Shown piece by piece: positions 49,149 to 59,823 of a stretch of 64,000 bases of DNA (positions are counted from its first letter, which is position 1; each line of letters starts with the position of its first letter). Where the stretch lies: the NCBI RefSeq assembly GCF_000209165.1, contig NC_009068.1, positions 744,001 to 808,000 of the forward strand, in the 5' to 3' direction. A program made the position numbers and the translations under genes. The notes beneath the pieces are model-generated. The model worked only from the letters and a program-made list of their open reading frames with translations, was not told where the DNA came from and searched no databases. The DNA is from Scheffersomyces stipitis CBS 6054 (Eukaryota > Ascomycota > Pichiomycetes > Serinales > Debaryomycetaceae).

Positions 49149-51083
49149 TTACTTTTCTTCTGGCTCCTCCTCCAAGGCCTTCTCGGCTTCGACTTTGTAG
49201 TTTCCGTTTTCCGTTTCTACAATGATGCCTTGTTCCTTTAAGGTTTCAAACATGTCTTGTGGAATCCAACCTCCAGTAGCGGCAAAAGGACTGGAAACAG
49301 TTTCGATCTGGTATTCTTCCAAGTCAGTTTGATGACGGTCCAAGAACTCCTCGGTGTATTGCACTGGGAATTCAGACGAAGAAGAACCGCACAACTCATT
49401 TGCAACATAAGCATCCCACATGGCTTGAAGTTGCACAATGGCACCTTCCACATACAAATAGTCCTTGTCGGTCTTCAATTCCAAGGCTTGTAAGTATGGA
49501 GACTTTAATACCTTGACATGTGGAGAAGCTACAGCGATCAAGTCATGTCTTCTGGAGTTCAATTCCAACTCCCACAATCTTTCATTTCTGGTCTTGTAGT
49601 ACATGAATTCATACTGTTGCTTTTCAACTTCGTCCATTTCAGTGAAGCCAGGAATGTCTTCTTCCAAGTTGTACACCTTGGCGCCATGATAGGCGACGAA
49701 GTTGGGATAGCTGGTCAAGATGAATGGCTTGATGGTCGAATACTCAAAGTCAATAAAGTAGGACTTGTCATTACTTTCAATGACGTTCAATGGGTCTAAG
49801 TCTGGAACAAACAACTTAGGTCTGAACAATTCTTCTACATTCATGATTGACTTAGATTTGGAGTTGAAAAGTTTGGAGCCAATAGCCTGCAAGTGTTCAA
49901 AAGTTTCAATTTGCTTCTTCAAGACTTCTACATCCTCGACTTTGCTGGCAGAATCAGCTTGGGCTAAGCCTAGTCTGTTCTTAGCGTTCTCCAATTCGAT
50001 AGAGGCTACTGAAGTAATCAAAGAAAGCGGAGCATCAGCTTTCCATGGACCATTAAACTCCTTGACAATCTTTTCTGATAAGTGGTTCTTGTTCTTAGCG
50101 AATTGTCTTTCGATACTTGGTCCAATTCTCCATCTGTTGACCAACAATGGGTTTTCTTCTCCATCGTAAGGAACATCAGCTTGGTCCAAGACACTAACAT
50201 CGTCATGGAAATACAACGAACCGAACTTATTGAAGTTAACAGACAATATCTTGTCCTGGAAGTCAGAAATTGGCTGAATGACAGACTTCAAACTAGCGTC
50301 AGTTTCCTCAGAGTCAGCAGCCAATGGGTTCCACTTCTTCATCAACAAGTCCCCCTCAATATACTCCATCAAGATGAAAGGAGTTTGTAAGGCATTGGAT
50401 CTGTTGTCACCATATGCTACAACCTTTGGAACATTCAAGCCGAGCTTCAACGAAAGGAAGTCCAATGTTGCAACTTCACTTTTAATCTTTTGAGAAATAG
50501 AGTAGTCAGACTCCAACTTGTATGGGATTCTCAAAACAAGATCCTTCCCTGTTGAAAGGGTAAGCTTATAAATTCTGTGATGCTTACCTTCGTGGATAGA
50601 CGCAATGGACTTCACGAGCAACTTGGCATCCTTGTCCTGGGCTTCACCAATCAACTTGTTAGACAAATTGTTAGTCAATACAAAACTTCCATCCTTGAGT
50701 TGTTGGACTGGCTTGATTTGAAGCAAGGGTTCTCCACTGGAGTCTACGTTGGCTGGATCCTTTCTGGTCAAATTCAACTCTTGTACTAAGTTGCTGACAC
50801 CTTCAATGGAAAATCTCGTTTCTCTATGTGATTTCTTCAACTTGTCATTTTCTAACCAAGAACCCCAGGTATACTGGAAGAACTGGTTTCTTTTAGGATC
50901 TGCTGAATCCGAAATCTTGGTGTAAATTTCTTCTGGATTAGCAGACAATTTGGTGGACTGAAGTCTGGTAGCTTGCACCGAGATACCAACTCCAATTCTG
51001 GTCTCGGCAAAAGCTGCATGAGCACGAAGTTTGAAAGAAGAAATAGCACTTCTGGAGCGCTGCCTCACAACCCTACTCAACAT
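49149..51083 (-). CDS. AIM9: Mitochondrial Aim9-like aminoglycoside-kinase-fold protein
   Basis: Aim9 is a mitochondrial protein of the APH kinase-like fold whose loss raises mitochondrial DNA loss. The 644-residue product has a basic presequence-like N-terminus (about 1-45). It has the family blocks KRNQFFQYTWGSWL, SIHEGKHHRIYKL, LRIPYKLESDYS, LMEYIEGDLLMKKWNPL, PDLDPLNVI and PFAATGGWIPQDMFE. Length is close to S. cerevisiae Aim9 (627). The catalytic-loop histidine, written HPDLDP in the yeast protein as I recall it, is a valine here (VPDLDP) while both aspartates remain. The metal-binding segment reads DFEYS. Confidence 0.92.
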   Translation of the reverse strand: MLSRVVRQRSRSAISSFKLRAHAAFAETRIGVGISVQATRLQSTKLSANPEEIYTKISDSADPKRNQFFQYTWGSWLENDKLKKSHRETRFSIEGVSNLVQELNLTRKDPANVDSSGEPLLQIKPVQQLKDGSFVLTNNLSNKLIGEAQDKDAKLLVKSIASIHEGKHHRIYKLTLSTGKDLVLRIPYKLESDYSISQKIKSEVATLDFLSLKLGLNVPKVVAYGDNRSNALQTPFILMEYIEGDLLMKKWNPLAADSEETDASLKSVIQPISDFQDKILSVNFNKFGSLYFHDDVSVLDQADVPYDGEENPLLVNRWRIGPSIERQFAKNKNHLSEKIVKEFNGPWKADAPLSLITSVASIELENAKNRLGLAQADSASKVEDVEVLKKQIETFEHLQAIGSKLFNSKSKSIMNVEELFRPKLFVPDLDPLNVIESNDKSYFIDFEYSTIKPFILTSYPNFVAYHGAKVYNLEEDIPGFTEMDEVEKQQYEFMYYKTRNERLWELELNSRRHDLIAVASPHVKVLKSPYLQALELKTDKDYLYVEGAIVQLQAMWDAYVANELCGSSSSEFPVQYTEEFLDRHQTDLEEYQIETVSSPFAATGGWIPQDMFETLKEQGIIVETENGNYKVEAEKALEEEPEEK

Positions 51084-51317
51084 ATCTACTGTTTCTAGAG
51101 AAGAATATGCTATTATCCTCCATTATTCATCAACTATAAGGAAATCGCTGAAGATTCGAGATGAGTCACGTGAATTTTCATATGGTAGCGCAATAGTATA
51201 ATTTAATAGAGTATAATACCGTTAGAACCAAGGTTTATATTAAATGGCAAACATATAAAAGTTAGTTTAGAGTTCGAAAGCAGTTGCATTCAGAGATGGT
51301 AATAAATAAGAGGACAG

Positions 51318-52538
51318 CTATTTTCTGTCGGAAATCGAGTCTGTGTTCAAGAGGTTAATCTTTTCCTTCAAAGTGATGGGAGGTGGCATATGGTAATTTG
51401 GAGGAAGACGTTTCTCAAAGTATTGTTCGTTGCGTTCGCCACCAAGACCACCCTCTCCATCGAATTGAGCGTTGGTTGTCCGTGCCGAATATTCGCTGTA
51501 ATCCGGATCTGGAACGGAAGCATCGTTGACTACAGATTGTGAAGGAGTTTGACTGGTGAAACTGGTTTCGGTATTGGCCTTTTTGTACACCAGAGGAGGT
51601 GAAGCTGTGATGGAGATTGAGGGACTGGTTGGAGAGTTATTGTTCAGAAACAGCAGTGAACTAACTTGAAGAATCGGAGTAGTTTGGTCTTCTTCATGAT
51701 CATCATTTTCCATATCATTATCAAGATCAATATCATTGTCTTTGTTCTCATTTTCAAGATTCTCAGCATCTTCGTTTTCTTCATTCTTATTGTTCAGCTG
51801 GATATGGCCATTTTTTTCACGCTGCTGCTGGAGCTGTTTCTCTTTCATTTGTTGGATCTGCTGAGAGTGAATCATGTTGGCTATTATATTTGATGAGTAA
51901 GTGGTTGGGCCGTGTCTATGGAATCTTTTGCCTTCGATGCCGTCCTTTGTTGCTGTGGTTGAAAGACATGAAGTCGTTGAGTTACGAGAGATGGGTCTGG
52001 AGAAAGGATCCGCTTGCAAGTAGTCTGGAGGAGGTGTGGATAACGTCTCAGAAGGGTCATCAGTGTAGTTTTGTTGGTAATCGCTGGCAGTTGAAGCTAG
52101 TGAGAGATTCGTGTCTGAAAACTGACGACCCTTGTTGTTTGCATCTGTAGCAGACAAGTATTCTTTGTTGGTATTCGGCTGCTGCTGGGTAAATGATTCT
52201 GACAAAGTCCTCAAGTTTTTCGACGTTATGCTGTAGTTCGAGTCGTGGCTATAGCGGGACGACATGTCGTCGACGTCGTCAGGATTGAATTTGATTTCGT
52301 CACCGTCACTTAAAGTGGGGCCGTTGAAGTCTTCATCTTTACTATTGGCTGAGTTGAAGTTGTTCGACTCTCCTGCAGAGCCATTACTGCCGTTCATGTC
52401 GTTGTCGTCATCGTCTACAAAGCTGTTGTCGTTGGTGTTGTAGCTGGAGTTGTACTCAAACGGATCCATGCCTTCAGGAGTGTCTAAGTTGACTCTGCCA
52501 CTGAAAATTGACTTGATGGAAGCTGCGGGATGCGACAT
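51318..52538 (-). CDS. Uncharacterised Asn/Ser/Asp-rich protein
   Basis: The 406-residue product is mostly low complexity: Asp/Asn/Ser-rich near 35-95, Gln-rich near 230-245, and acidic near 250-285 (DNDIDLDNDMENDDHEEDQ). Only the ends look ordered, namely the N-terminal KSIFSGRVNLDTPEGMDPFE (about 9-28) and the C-terminal LPPNYHMPPPITLKEKINLL (about 377-396). Short ordered ends around a disordered body suggest an adaptor or regulatory protein whose family I do not recognise. It is tandem with AIM9 on the same strand. Confidence 0.6.
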   Translation of the reverse strand: MSHPAASIKSIFSGRVNLDTPEGMDPFEYNSSYNTNDNSFVDDDDNDMNGSNGSAGESNNFNSANSKDEDFNGPTLSDGDEIKFNPDDVDDMSSRYSHDSNYSITSKNLRTLSESFTQQQPNTNKEYLSATDANNKGRQFSDTNLSLASTASDYQQNYTDDPSETLSTPPPDYLQADPFSRPISRNSTTSCLSTTATKDGIEGKRFHRHGPTTYSSNIIANMIHSQQIQQMKEKQLQQQREKNGHIQLNNKNEENEDAENLENENKDNDIDLDNDMENDDHEEDQTTPILQVSSLLFLNNNSPTSPSISITASPPLVYKKANTETSFTSQTPSQSVVNDASVPDPDYSEYSARTTNAQFDGEGGLGGERNEQYFEKRLPPNYHMPPPITLKEKINLLNTDSISDRK

Positions 52539-53781
52539 TGTAGCAGAGAATTGTATGTGATTCGGTAGTCTTTCGATAGTAGATCTAAACTCTATTCAAT
52601 ATCAGTATCAAATTCTTGTAAACTCAAGGCAGTCTTCAAAAGAAAAATCGCCAGAGTTATATCAAAAACTCAAAGAACCAAGAAATCCAATTTTAGTGCC
52701 AATATTAATTCAGTATTCAATATCCGATTTGCCTAATCGCTAAGATATCTGCTGCGTCTAAAGTATGGAGAAATGCGAATATGGAGCTAGTGGATCTATG
52801 GAACTATGCTAGTGGCGAAGACTCTCACGTGTATTTCTCAGGAGCAATTGTACTTTCTCAAGATAAAGAAAAAACGTCCAATGTTTGCAGAGTTCTTGAC
52901 TTTCAGTAAAGACTATCATATCTATTATAACTGTAATGGGAGAAACTCCTCCTATGACAGAATCATGATATCTGGTGGGGCCACCATTAAGGTGGATTCT
53001 CCACTTGCATGCACTACTCGATGGAGCAGTAATGAGCCGCATCGCCCAAAGACACTCCACTTTTTGGGGTCATTTATTCTGCCCCTACCATAGTCAAACA
53101 TCGCTGGTTGAAATGTCCTCTGTAGAGTCAATGGCATCTCCGAAGGGGTGTAGCCAAGAAGGGCAGTCTCGTGCTGAGTTATTTGGGCTGAATTAATTGC
53201 AGTCTGATTAAGGTGAAAAATGTACTGATAATGCAATGAGAAATTAATTAATGCGACGAACACTTAAATACTGCTACTGACTATTTATGAAAGCCGACTA
53301 GAGGGTAATAATGAAAAAAAAATCCAGATAGACGTAAAATCGACAATCAAACAAAATAGCTGAAAATCTTTGAATTTCAAACAAAATAAACAACTCTATG
53401 AATGCAACTCTCCCACAATCGTAATTTCATTTGAAGCAGACTCTAAGTAGTGATGAACAATAAATCTTATCAAGGTGCGGAACATCCGAAAGTCACCATT
53501 GGAATTTCACTACTGACACACTAAAAACAGGAAAATCCTTCTATGAACGCTACAGACACAAGCATGACTAGTATTTCGCCTTAAGCTCTCCTTACAGCTC
53601 TTGCTGTTTCTCTCCGCCTCAAACCAAATTAGAAAGTAAAGCACTGAAAAATGCAGTTGGACTCAGGGAATTAAGTTTGCAATCGGCATAGTCTATTACT
53701 TGTCGACGGTTATCCATTAGAATTGTCTATATACTAAATAACTAAATTCTCGCCCGTCCCTATTAAAATTTGCATGTCTAT
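52539..53781. other. Spacer between unknown gene and Zn2Cys6 gene
   Basis: This is 1.24 kb holding the promoter of the 51.3 kb gene and the 3' flank of the Zn2Cys6 gene, both minus strand. CACGTG occurs at 52826-52831. A 103-codon minus-strand frame at 52952-53263 opens with GTG and may be a decayed mobile-element fragment (see findings), but this is weak. Confidence 0.45.
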
Positions 53782-55914
53782 CTACAAGTAGAACTCATTG
53801 TAAATGGGATAGTCTAAACCGATGTCCAGCACCGCATTCTGAAACTTTTTGTTGAGCTCAGCAAACGTTTTGATCATTTGGTCTCGAATGGGTCCACCGG
53901 TATCGTCTGGTGTCGTCACAGTGTCTTGCAATTGAATAAAGATATCTGCACATTTTCGGGAAACCTCCCAATTGGATGCAAACAATCGCAAGATCTCGAT
54001 ACAGTAGCCAATTTCCACTTGGATATCGGAGAGCTTGAGTCTCAACTTCTGTAAGCAATATAGAGTCGTATAGCAGACGTTCAAAAATCGATATAATGTG
54101 GTCCAAATCAATTGGAGCATTTCGCTGCGTGCAAGAGCATACATGCCCTTTATGGCATGCAAACAAGATTCTGTAACCGTTTTCCAGTTCTCGTTGGTAG
54201 GATAAGGATTTAGGTAAGAAGGTTGGAATATTATCGTCAAGTAGATATGATACATAGCATCGTGCCAATGATAACCAGAGGCTGTTGGGTGCTTTCCAAT
54301 TGCAGATGCAAGTTGATGCCATCCAGTTAGATCATCAACAAGTGACTGTAGAATTTTTTCCTTTTCATCCAGTTTATATCTGTGTTCAACTGATTTCGAT
54401 TGAATCTTGCTGTAGATTATGCCTTCGAGTTTTCTCATACGAATGGCCAAGTTTGTGCAAGCGATATCTTCTGGTTCTGAATTTAATTCAGATGGAAACG
54501 GAACCAATATATCATCATCATTAATTCCTAAAGGTTTCCCAAGTGAGACCGATACCGTTCGGTCCAAATTGTAGATACTCCAGAATAAGCGATTTCTCGT
54601 TTCTCGCTGCTCCATTGTCAGTTTTCGAAATCTTTTGGTATGGAGACCTAGATAAAAAGCAAGACGTATCAACCGGCCAGTTATCTCCCAAGAGGGCCAT
54701 ACGGAATTTTCCAATAACGAATAAAGGCCTGCCAACAATAAACTGCGAATCGTGTTTAGATCATTGCTGGCGAAATTGGATGGGGCCAGCTTCAAAGCAC
54801 GAGAAACCAAAATGCCTGAGATTTGATTATCAGATGGAATATTGGAAGAAATTTCAATTGTTTTGCAACCAATGCCCAATATCATGTAAAGGTCAAATTG
54901 GTCTTCTGGACTGAGTATATCGGACTCGATACCTTTTTCGGTGAGAACAGATTTACTTTTGCTTAGAAACAATGATTTCGATATCAACGGATACATGCTG
55001 TGGTACATTGAGAAATATTTCGTAACGCAATTGGATAGAAAATTCGGTTGAAGGTTGGATGGTAGAGAGATATCCTTTGGTAAAGAATTAGATACATTTA
55101 GCTCATACAGTGGTTGCTTAGAATCGAAGAGATTGATAGGCATAGGAGGGGCTACCACTGCCATCCAGGACTTAGAATTAGAAATAGTCTGTTTTGGGAT
55201 AATGGATGGAATGGATGGAATGACTATTGGACTACTTATAGGGCTTCTAGAACTAGAAGATAATTTTCGAGACTTTTGTGGTTTTTCAGTCATAGATAAG
55301 TTATCGTTGTCAGATGAAATAGGTGACTTTACTTCAACTTCATCATAGTCTCTCTTTCTCAGCTTCCTCGGTACATATTTACAGGGTTCACCCACTTTCT
55401 CACAATTGATACATTCGGGTAATTTTTTATCACATTTCTTCTTCAATCTCCTACAACGAATGCAACTAGTGACTTTTTCCACTTTGAATGTTGACGAGGA
55501 TGGAAAAATTTTAGGAGGAGGGTTATGTTTCGCCGGTGTCTTCATTCGGAAACGAGAAAACATATGAGACGGGCCAATACTAGGCGTAGACAGGGGAGGT
55601 TCAGGTTTAGTACTTGTCGAAGAGTTGGAGTTGAAATTTGATCTTGGATTCTGTGCAACATTTTTATTGCTATTTTCGCTGTTTTTGCTATTGCTATCAT
55701 CGAACATTAACATTTTTCTGTACTCTTTCTTGGACGTAGGTTGATCCATGATGGACTCCAGCTCGGGCTGTGTCGGTATGTGAGATATTTGTGATTTCGA
55801 TGGAGAATTTAATATGGAGTTCGAAATCTGGCTGGACTTTGAAACCAGATCACCGGACTTTGGCTCATGGATGTTGGAGTCAGCTTCATTGACTTCAGGA
55901 GCTCGAGAACGCAT
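53782..55914 (-). CDS. Zn2Cys6 transcription factor with fungal-specific domain
   Basis: This 710-residue protein has a classic Gal4-type binuclear zinc cluster, C151-x2-C154-x6-C161-x6-C168-x2-C171-x6-C178 (CIRCRRLKKKCDKKLPECIN), followed by basic residues RKLRKRDY. The fungal-specific transcription factor middle homology region lies at about 295-560, including NTIRSLLLAGLYSLL, GRLIRLAFYLGLHTKRF and RNRLFWSIYNLDRTVSVSLG. The first 140 residues are Ser/Asn-rich and likely disordered. The target genes cannot be read from sequence. It faces away from a second Zn2Cys6 gene across 3.9 kb. Confidence 0.92.
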   Translation of the reverse strand: MRSRAPEVNEADSNIHEPKSGDLVSKSSQISNSILNSPSKSQISHIPTQPELESIMDQPTSKKEYRKMLMFDDSNSKNSENSNKNVAQNPRSNFNSNSSTSTKPEPPLSTPSIGPSHMFSRFRMKTPAKHNPPPKIFPSSSTFKVEKVTSCIRCRRLKKKCDKKLPECINCEKVGEPCKYVPRKLRKRDYDEVEVKSPISSDNDNLSMTEKPQKSRKLSSSSRSPISSPIVIPSIPSIIPKQTISNSKSWMAVVAPPMPINLFDSKQPLYELNVSNSLPKDISLPSNLQPNFLSNCVTKYFSMYHSMYPLISKSLFLSKSKSVLTEKGIESDILSPEDQFDLYMILGIGCKTIEISSNIPSDNQISGILVSRALKLAPSNFASNDLNTIRSLLLAGLYSLLENSVWPSWEITGRLIRLAFYLGLHTKRFRKLTMEQRETRNRLFWSIYNLDRTVSVSLGKPLGINDDDILVPFPSELNSEPEDIACTNLAIRMRKLEGIIYSKIQSKSVEHRYKLDEKEKILQSLVDDLTGWHQLASAIGKHPTASGYHWHDAMYHIYLTIIFQPSYLNPYPTNENWKTVTESCLHAIKGMYALARSEMLQLIWTTLYRFLNVCYTTLYCLQKLRLKLSDIQVEIGYCIEILRLFASNWEVSRKCADIFIQLQDTVTTPDDTGGPIRDQMIKTFAELNKKFQNAVLDIGLDYPIYNEFYL

Positions 55915-58900
55915 TAAAATTGTGTTTCTTGGTTATTTTTCTTGAAAGATTTGAAGACGACACGAAGAAGATATATCAGAATTTAAACATCCATTTTATG
56001 TTGGAAAGTCGTATCAGCTACTGCCGTTCATAAGGTTGTGTGTCAAGAGGTGTCTGAAAAATAAGTATATGCAAGAAATACGACCAAGACAATATGGTGT
56101 GATTAGGGGGGTTTTGGGGGGTAGACTTGTGACGATAGGAAACGGTCCTGACAGTTGAATTAGGAAAAGAATTTAGTAGGCTCGAAAAAAGTTAACGAGA
56201 AAGAAATAGTACCAGGCTATATTGAATTGGACAATCGCTGGAAATGTTGTAGTGGATTTACTTCTGTCAATTAAAATGAGCCAGGCAACAAAAGTTTATT
56301 CTCCGGAAAAAAGTGATAAAGGCTGAAAATTCTCGTATCAGTAGATCTGCCTACTCTTAAATAAATTCGAAAATGATACACGCAAAAATACATTCCTCCG
56401 AGACCTAGTCAATACACACGAGCAGAGGGTTTCCCCTCGGTGCCCAAAAGATTGACGATATCCACGTCTGGTCATTTTCTGTCAATGTCCGACCCTTGTG
56501 GGCGGCCACCGGCTTGACTCCTACATATGTAGAGGTCGCAAACAGGAAATGATTTACGAGGGAGTGACAGCTGCGTCTCTAGCAAAGATGTTGAAGCAGA
56601 ACTCTTAGAGGCAAGCGAAATGTTGGGTTGAAGTTTGCACGAAGGAAGTTCGAGGATGCTGACTCGTGCTGACGAACAAACCGTGGCCGTCCAGTGCAAT
56701 TGCAACATGGTCGAGTTTGTGTTCGTAAGCTTAGTCTACAATACATGTCAGGCTAGCTGATCCCTTAGTTCTCATTGTGTAACTGAAGATCGTCGGCTTC
56801 ACTTAATCAATGGACAATGGATAAGCGAGGCTAACATGTAAAGCCATGTATGAGACCACAACCAAAAGTCGTGGGCAAAACCGGAGACACTACCGCATTA
56901 AACTAAATGTATTGAAGTTCTGCTTTATTCTCAATAGGATGTTGTGGTGCAGAAGTAAGGTGATTTTCTGCAGGGCTGGTACGCATTGGGAGCATCTTAA
57001 TTTTCAGTATCAGAATTAATGGAACACTTTATTATTCTTTTTTTTTTTGAAATAATTTTTCTTAATTCCAATTCGTTTAAGATCCATACCGCCATGAAAT
57101 GGAATTCAAGTATGTTTTATTCCACGATAAACCTAGAGTAATTCATGGAATTTGGATGCACATTGAACAGAAACTTGCATTCGATCCTTTAAAGATATGT
57201 AGTCATTTTATTACACTACAACAAGTTATTCGACAGTATGTACGCCAAGACCGCGGAAGGAGATTTGGTTGATATTAACAATCTGCTTACAGATAAGCAA
57301 GTCAACCAAGAAGAAATGGCACTGAATTAAGAGGCTTGCGGTGGTAACAAGTTATATCAATCTGGTGTGCGATTCACTGATTTCGTTAATGCCCAAATGT
57401 TCTGTCAGGAACAGAAAGTTAGTAAGCAGCAGTAAGTCGAAAAAAGGTCTTTGTGATTAAAACTAGGTGAAACAATGTAATTAAGAGGAGAGTGACGCAG
57501 AAAGGAGATTAGCGGTTTTGGTACGGGCTTTTGGTTTGACAGTAGAGTACACTTTGAGACCATCCGCTCGTATCACTAGTTGCAAATGCCTTGATAGCTG
57601 GATATCAGTTCTACGGTTATCTGGCAATGTTCTCTCATGCTGCACGTTTTTATACGTTCGGTAATGTGGCGCCAGCCATACATTGCCTATGGTTTTTACA
57701 AAAATGAGAAGAGTTGGTAGAACTTCATTTTTCAGCTTTCGTAGGTTGCATCCTATCGGTTCATGAATCACTACTGCCCGGACTACGACTCAATCCCTGC
57801 GATAGCAAGCGTATTCAACAGTTACATTCAAGTAGAGTACAACTTCTTGCTTCAACGACACGTAGAGAGATGTTAAGTTCAGTACTTTGAGAGAGTACTT
57901 TAATTTCCGTCTTAACTTGAGTGCAAGCTATCAAAAAAAGGCCGTGAAAAAATTATGATTAGCAGTTTACGTTCCCTTTTCAAGAAAATTAATTTACAAT
58001 AAGGTAGTGATATATAAAATGACATATTTACAGTGAATAACTCAGCATTCGGTGAAAAAAAATGGAGGTAACCTGAAAATCGTTTCATCAGACTCCGTAC
58101 CTTGCTGCTGAAACCTTATTTTGATACATTATGTATGAGCATGCAAAAACTATTTCATGTGATGAATATAATATTTAGTTGTAACAACACTAGTAGATAT
58201 ACAAACCAATTACCCAGACAGAACCTAAGGCTATAAAATATCAAGAATCTTAGACCACCATCTTGGCCCTTTAAGAAAATATTTTCCCACATCAGATCAT
58301 ATCCCAAATTGCACCCATACTTTAAATTTCTAATTTAACAGAAACAACGATTAAGGGATATCAGATCGTCCTGGAACAAAGCAGATGAACTAGAAAATCT
58401 ACAAATCAGTGGGCCGACAATGTTAAATACCTGTGTTTCTGACCAATCATAAACTGTTGCAAGACGCTCTAACTGTAATCATGCGCCATGTTCTGAACTC
58501 TTGAACGGCTGTTGCCAGTTTATCCCTGCTCCAGGCAATAATCTCCATTTCCTGCAGATCCCAGAGCTCAGAAGCAACCCACAATTTACCTAATGGAGCT
58601 TAAGATAATACGTCCGGTTCTAGTCCTATTGTTCTTGCTGGGGTGTGGCAAGCGCAATACAAAGACGTGGTGATAAGTTACATCATAACTCCTTCTAAAA
58701 TCCCATTTGCCCCAGACTGCAACAGGTATCTTTTTAATAGACCCTACTTTAAGGCATCTGCCCTATTTTTTTTTGTGACACAACTGACAATAGAATCTTT
58801 TTTGGGTCTAACAGGAACTGAAATGAATGAACATTACTAATACAAAGGAAACACAAGAGAATACAAAACAGTATGGTTACCTCAGTCTAGAGATTACCAG

Positions 58901-59823
58901 CACATAATACGAAAATTATTTTATCATAGTTATAGTAGTATTTCTTGACCTACGCAAAACCATAATCTTGACCAGAACCTATCGTATACTATCCAGCAGG
59001 AAAGAAGAGGCAAAATTATCGGAATTATATCAATAAGAACCCCTCGGAAAAGAATTATTTTTGTTCTTGAAAACAGGCATTATTCGTGATAATCAAGAAC
59101 AAAAAGAACGCAAGAGAAAAAAAAAGTCTTCGTCGAAAAAATCTAAATATCCAGGACAGTCAAGAAAAAATTGACAATGTCTCATACCAGAACTTCTCAC
59201 TGTACAGCTGACATACTCTCTTTCAATAGTTATATACGTTGTGCAGTTGCAGGTTTCATCCAAATCTTTTAAGGCAGCTTTTCTCTCCGGATCAAAGCCC
59301 GACAAAATCAGATGAGAAATCGACCAAAATAATAGGAGATCGGAACTGTCAAGAGAAACACCTGACATGAAAATGTACTTTCGGAGCTTCTTCCCAATAA
59401 GCACCGATGTCCGACAAATGTCGTCTCGAATGTGCAGCCCTTTTTAGAAATCGATGCCGCACGTGACCATGCGGCTTTTTATGCAGTTTGGCACTACATC
59501 TCGGGTAAATAAATCTCGTTTACCCTCCCCGAATTCCAAGCCTTTGGCAAAGTGTGTTTAGGCATATTTCCTTTTGCTTACTGTTCAGAGAGAAATTTTT
59601 TCATTTGCTGTGATACCGTGTTTATAATTCACTATTAAAAGTTGCCAGAGTCACTTAGAAACAACCGAGAGAAACCGGAACTGTTGCCAAGTTCCCCGCT
59701 GCACTTTCTCACCACCATTTCGATGAATATTTAGCTTGAAACTTTTGCATAAGTTGATTTGTTAGCAAAAACCAGCATTTGAGCCTATTTCCCTGGATTC
59801 AAAATTGTGAAAACTCACAGCAA
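55915..59823. other. 3.9 kb gene-free region between two divergent Zn2Cys6 genes
   Basis: No intact gene was supported. Short open frames at 57099-57272 and 57238-57330 have somewhat coding-like composition and could be relics. CACGTG lies at 59460-59465, next to a TTTTTAG-rich segment. A long shared regulatory region is typical for fungal regulator genes, and an unrecognised non-coding transcript is possible. Confidence 0.5.
57099..57330 (+). pseudogene. Possible relic of a small protein gene
   Basis: An ATG-started frame runs 57099-57272 (57 codons, beginning MEFKYVLFHDKPRVIHGIW). A second ATG-started frame at 57238-57330 (30 codons, beginning MYAKTAEGDLVDINNL) overlaps it. Overlapping frames with protein-like composition can mark a frameshifted relic, but chance is quite possible. 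No family was recognised. Confidence 0.15.

Noticed and set aside
59093..59404. 103-codon minus-strand open frame in the 3.9 kb gap
   Set aside because: It begins at GTG and has no ATG near the start that gives a plausible protein; it ends in a Phe/Asp run from A-rich DNA.
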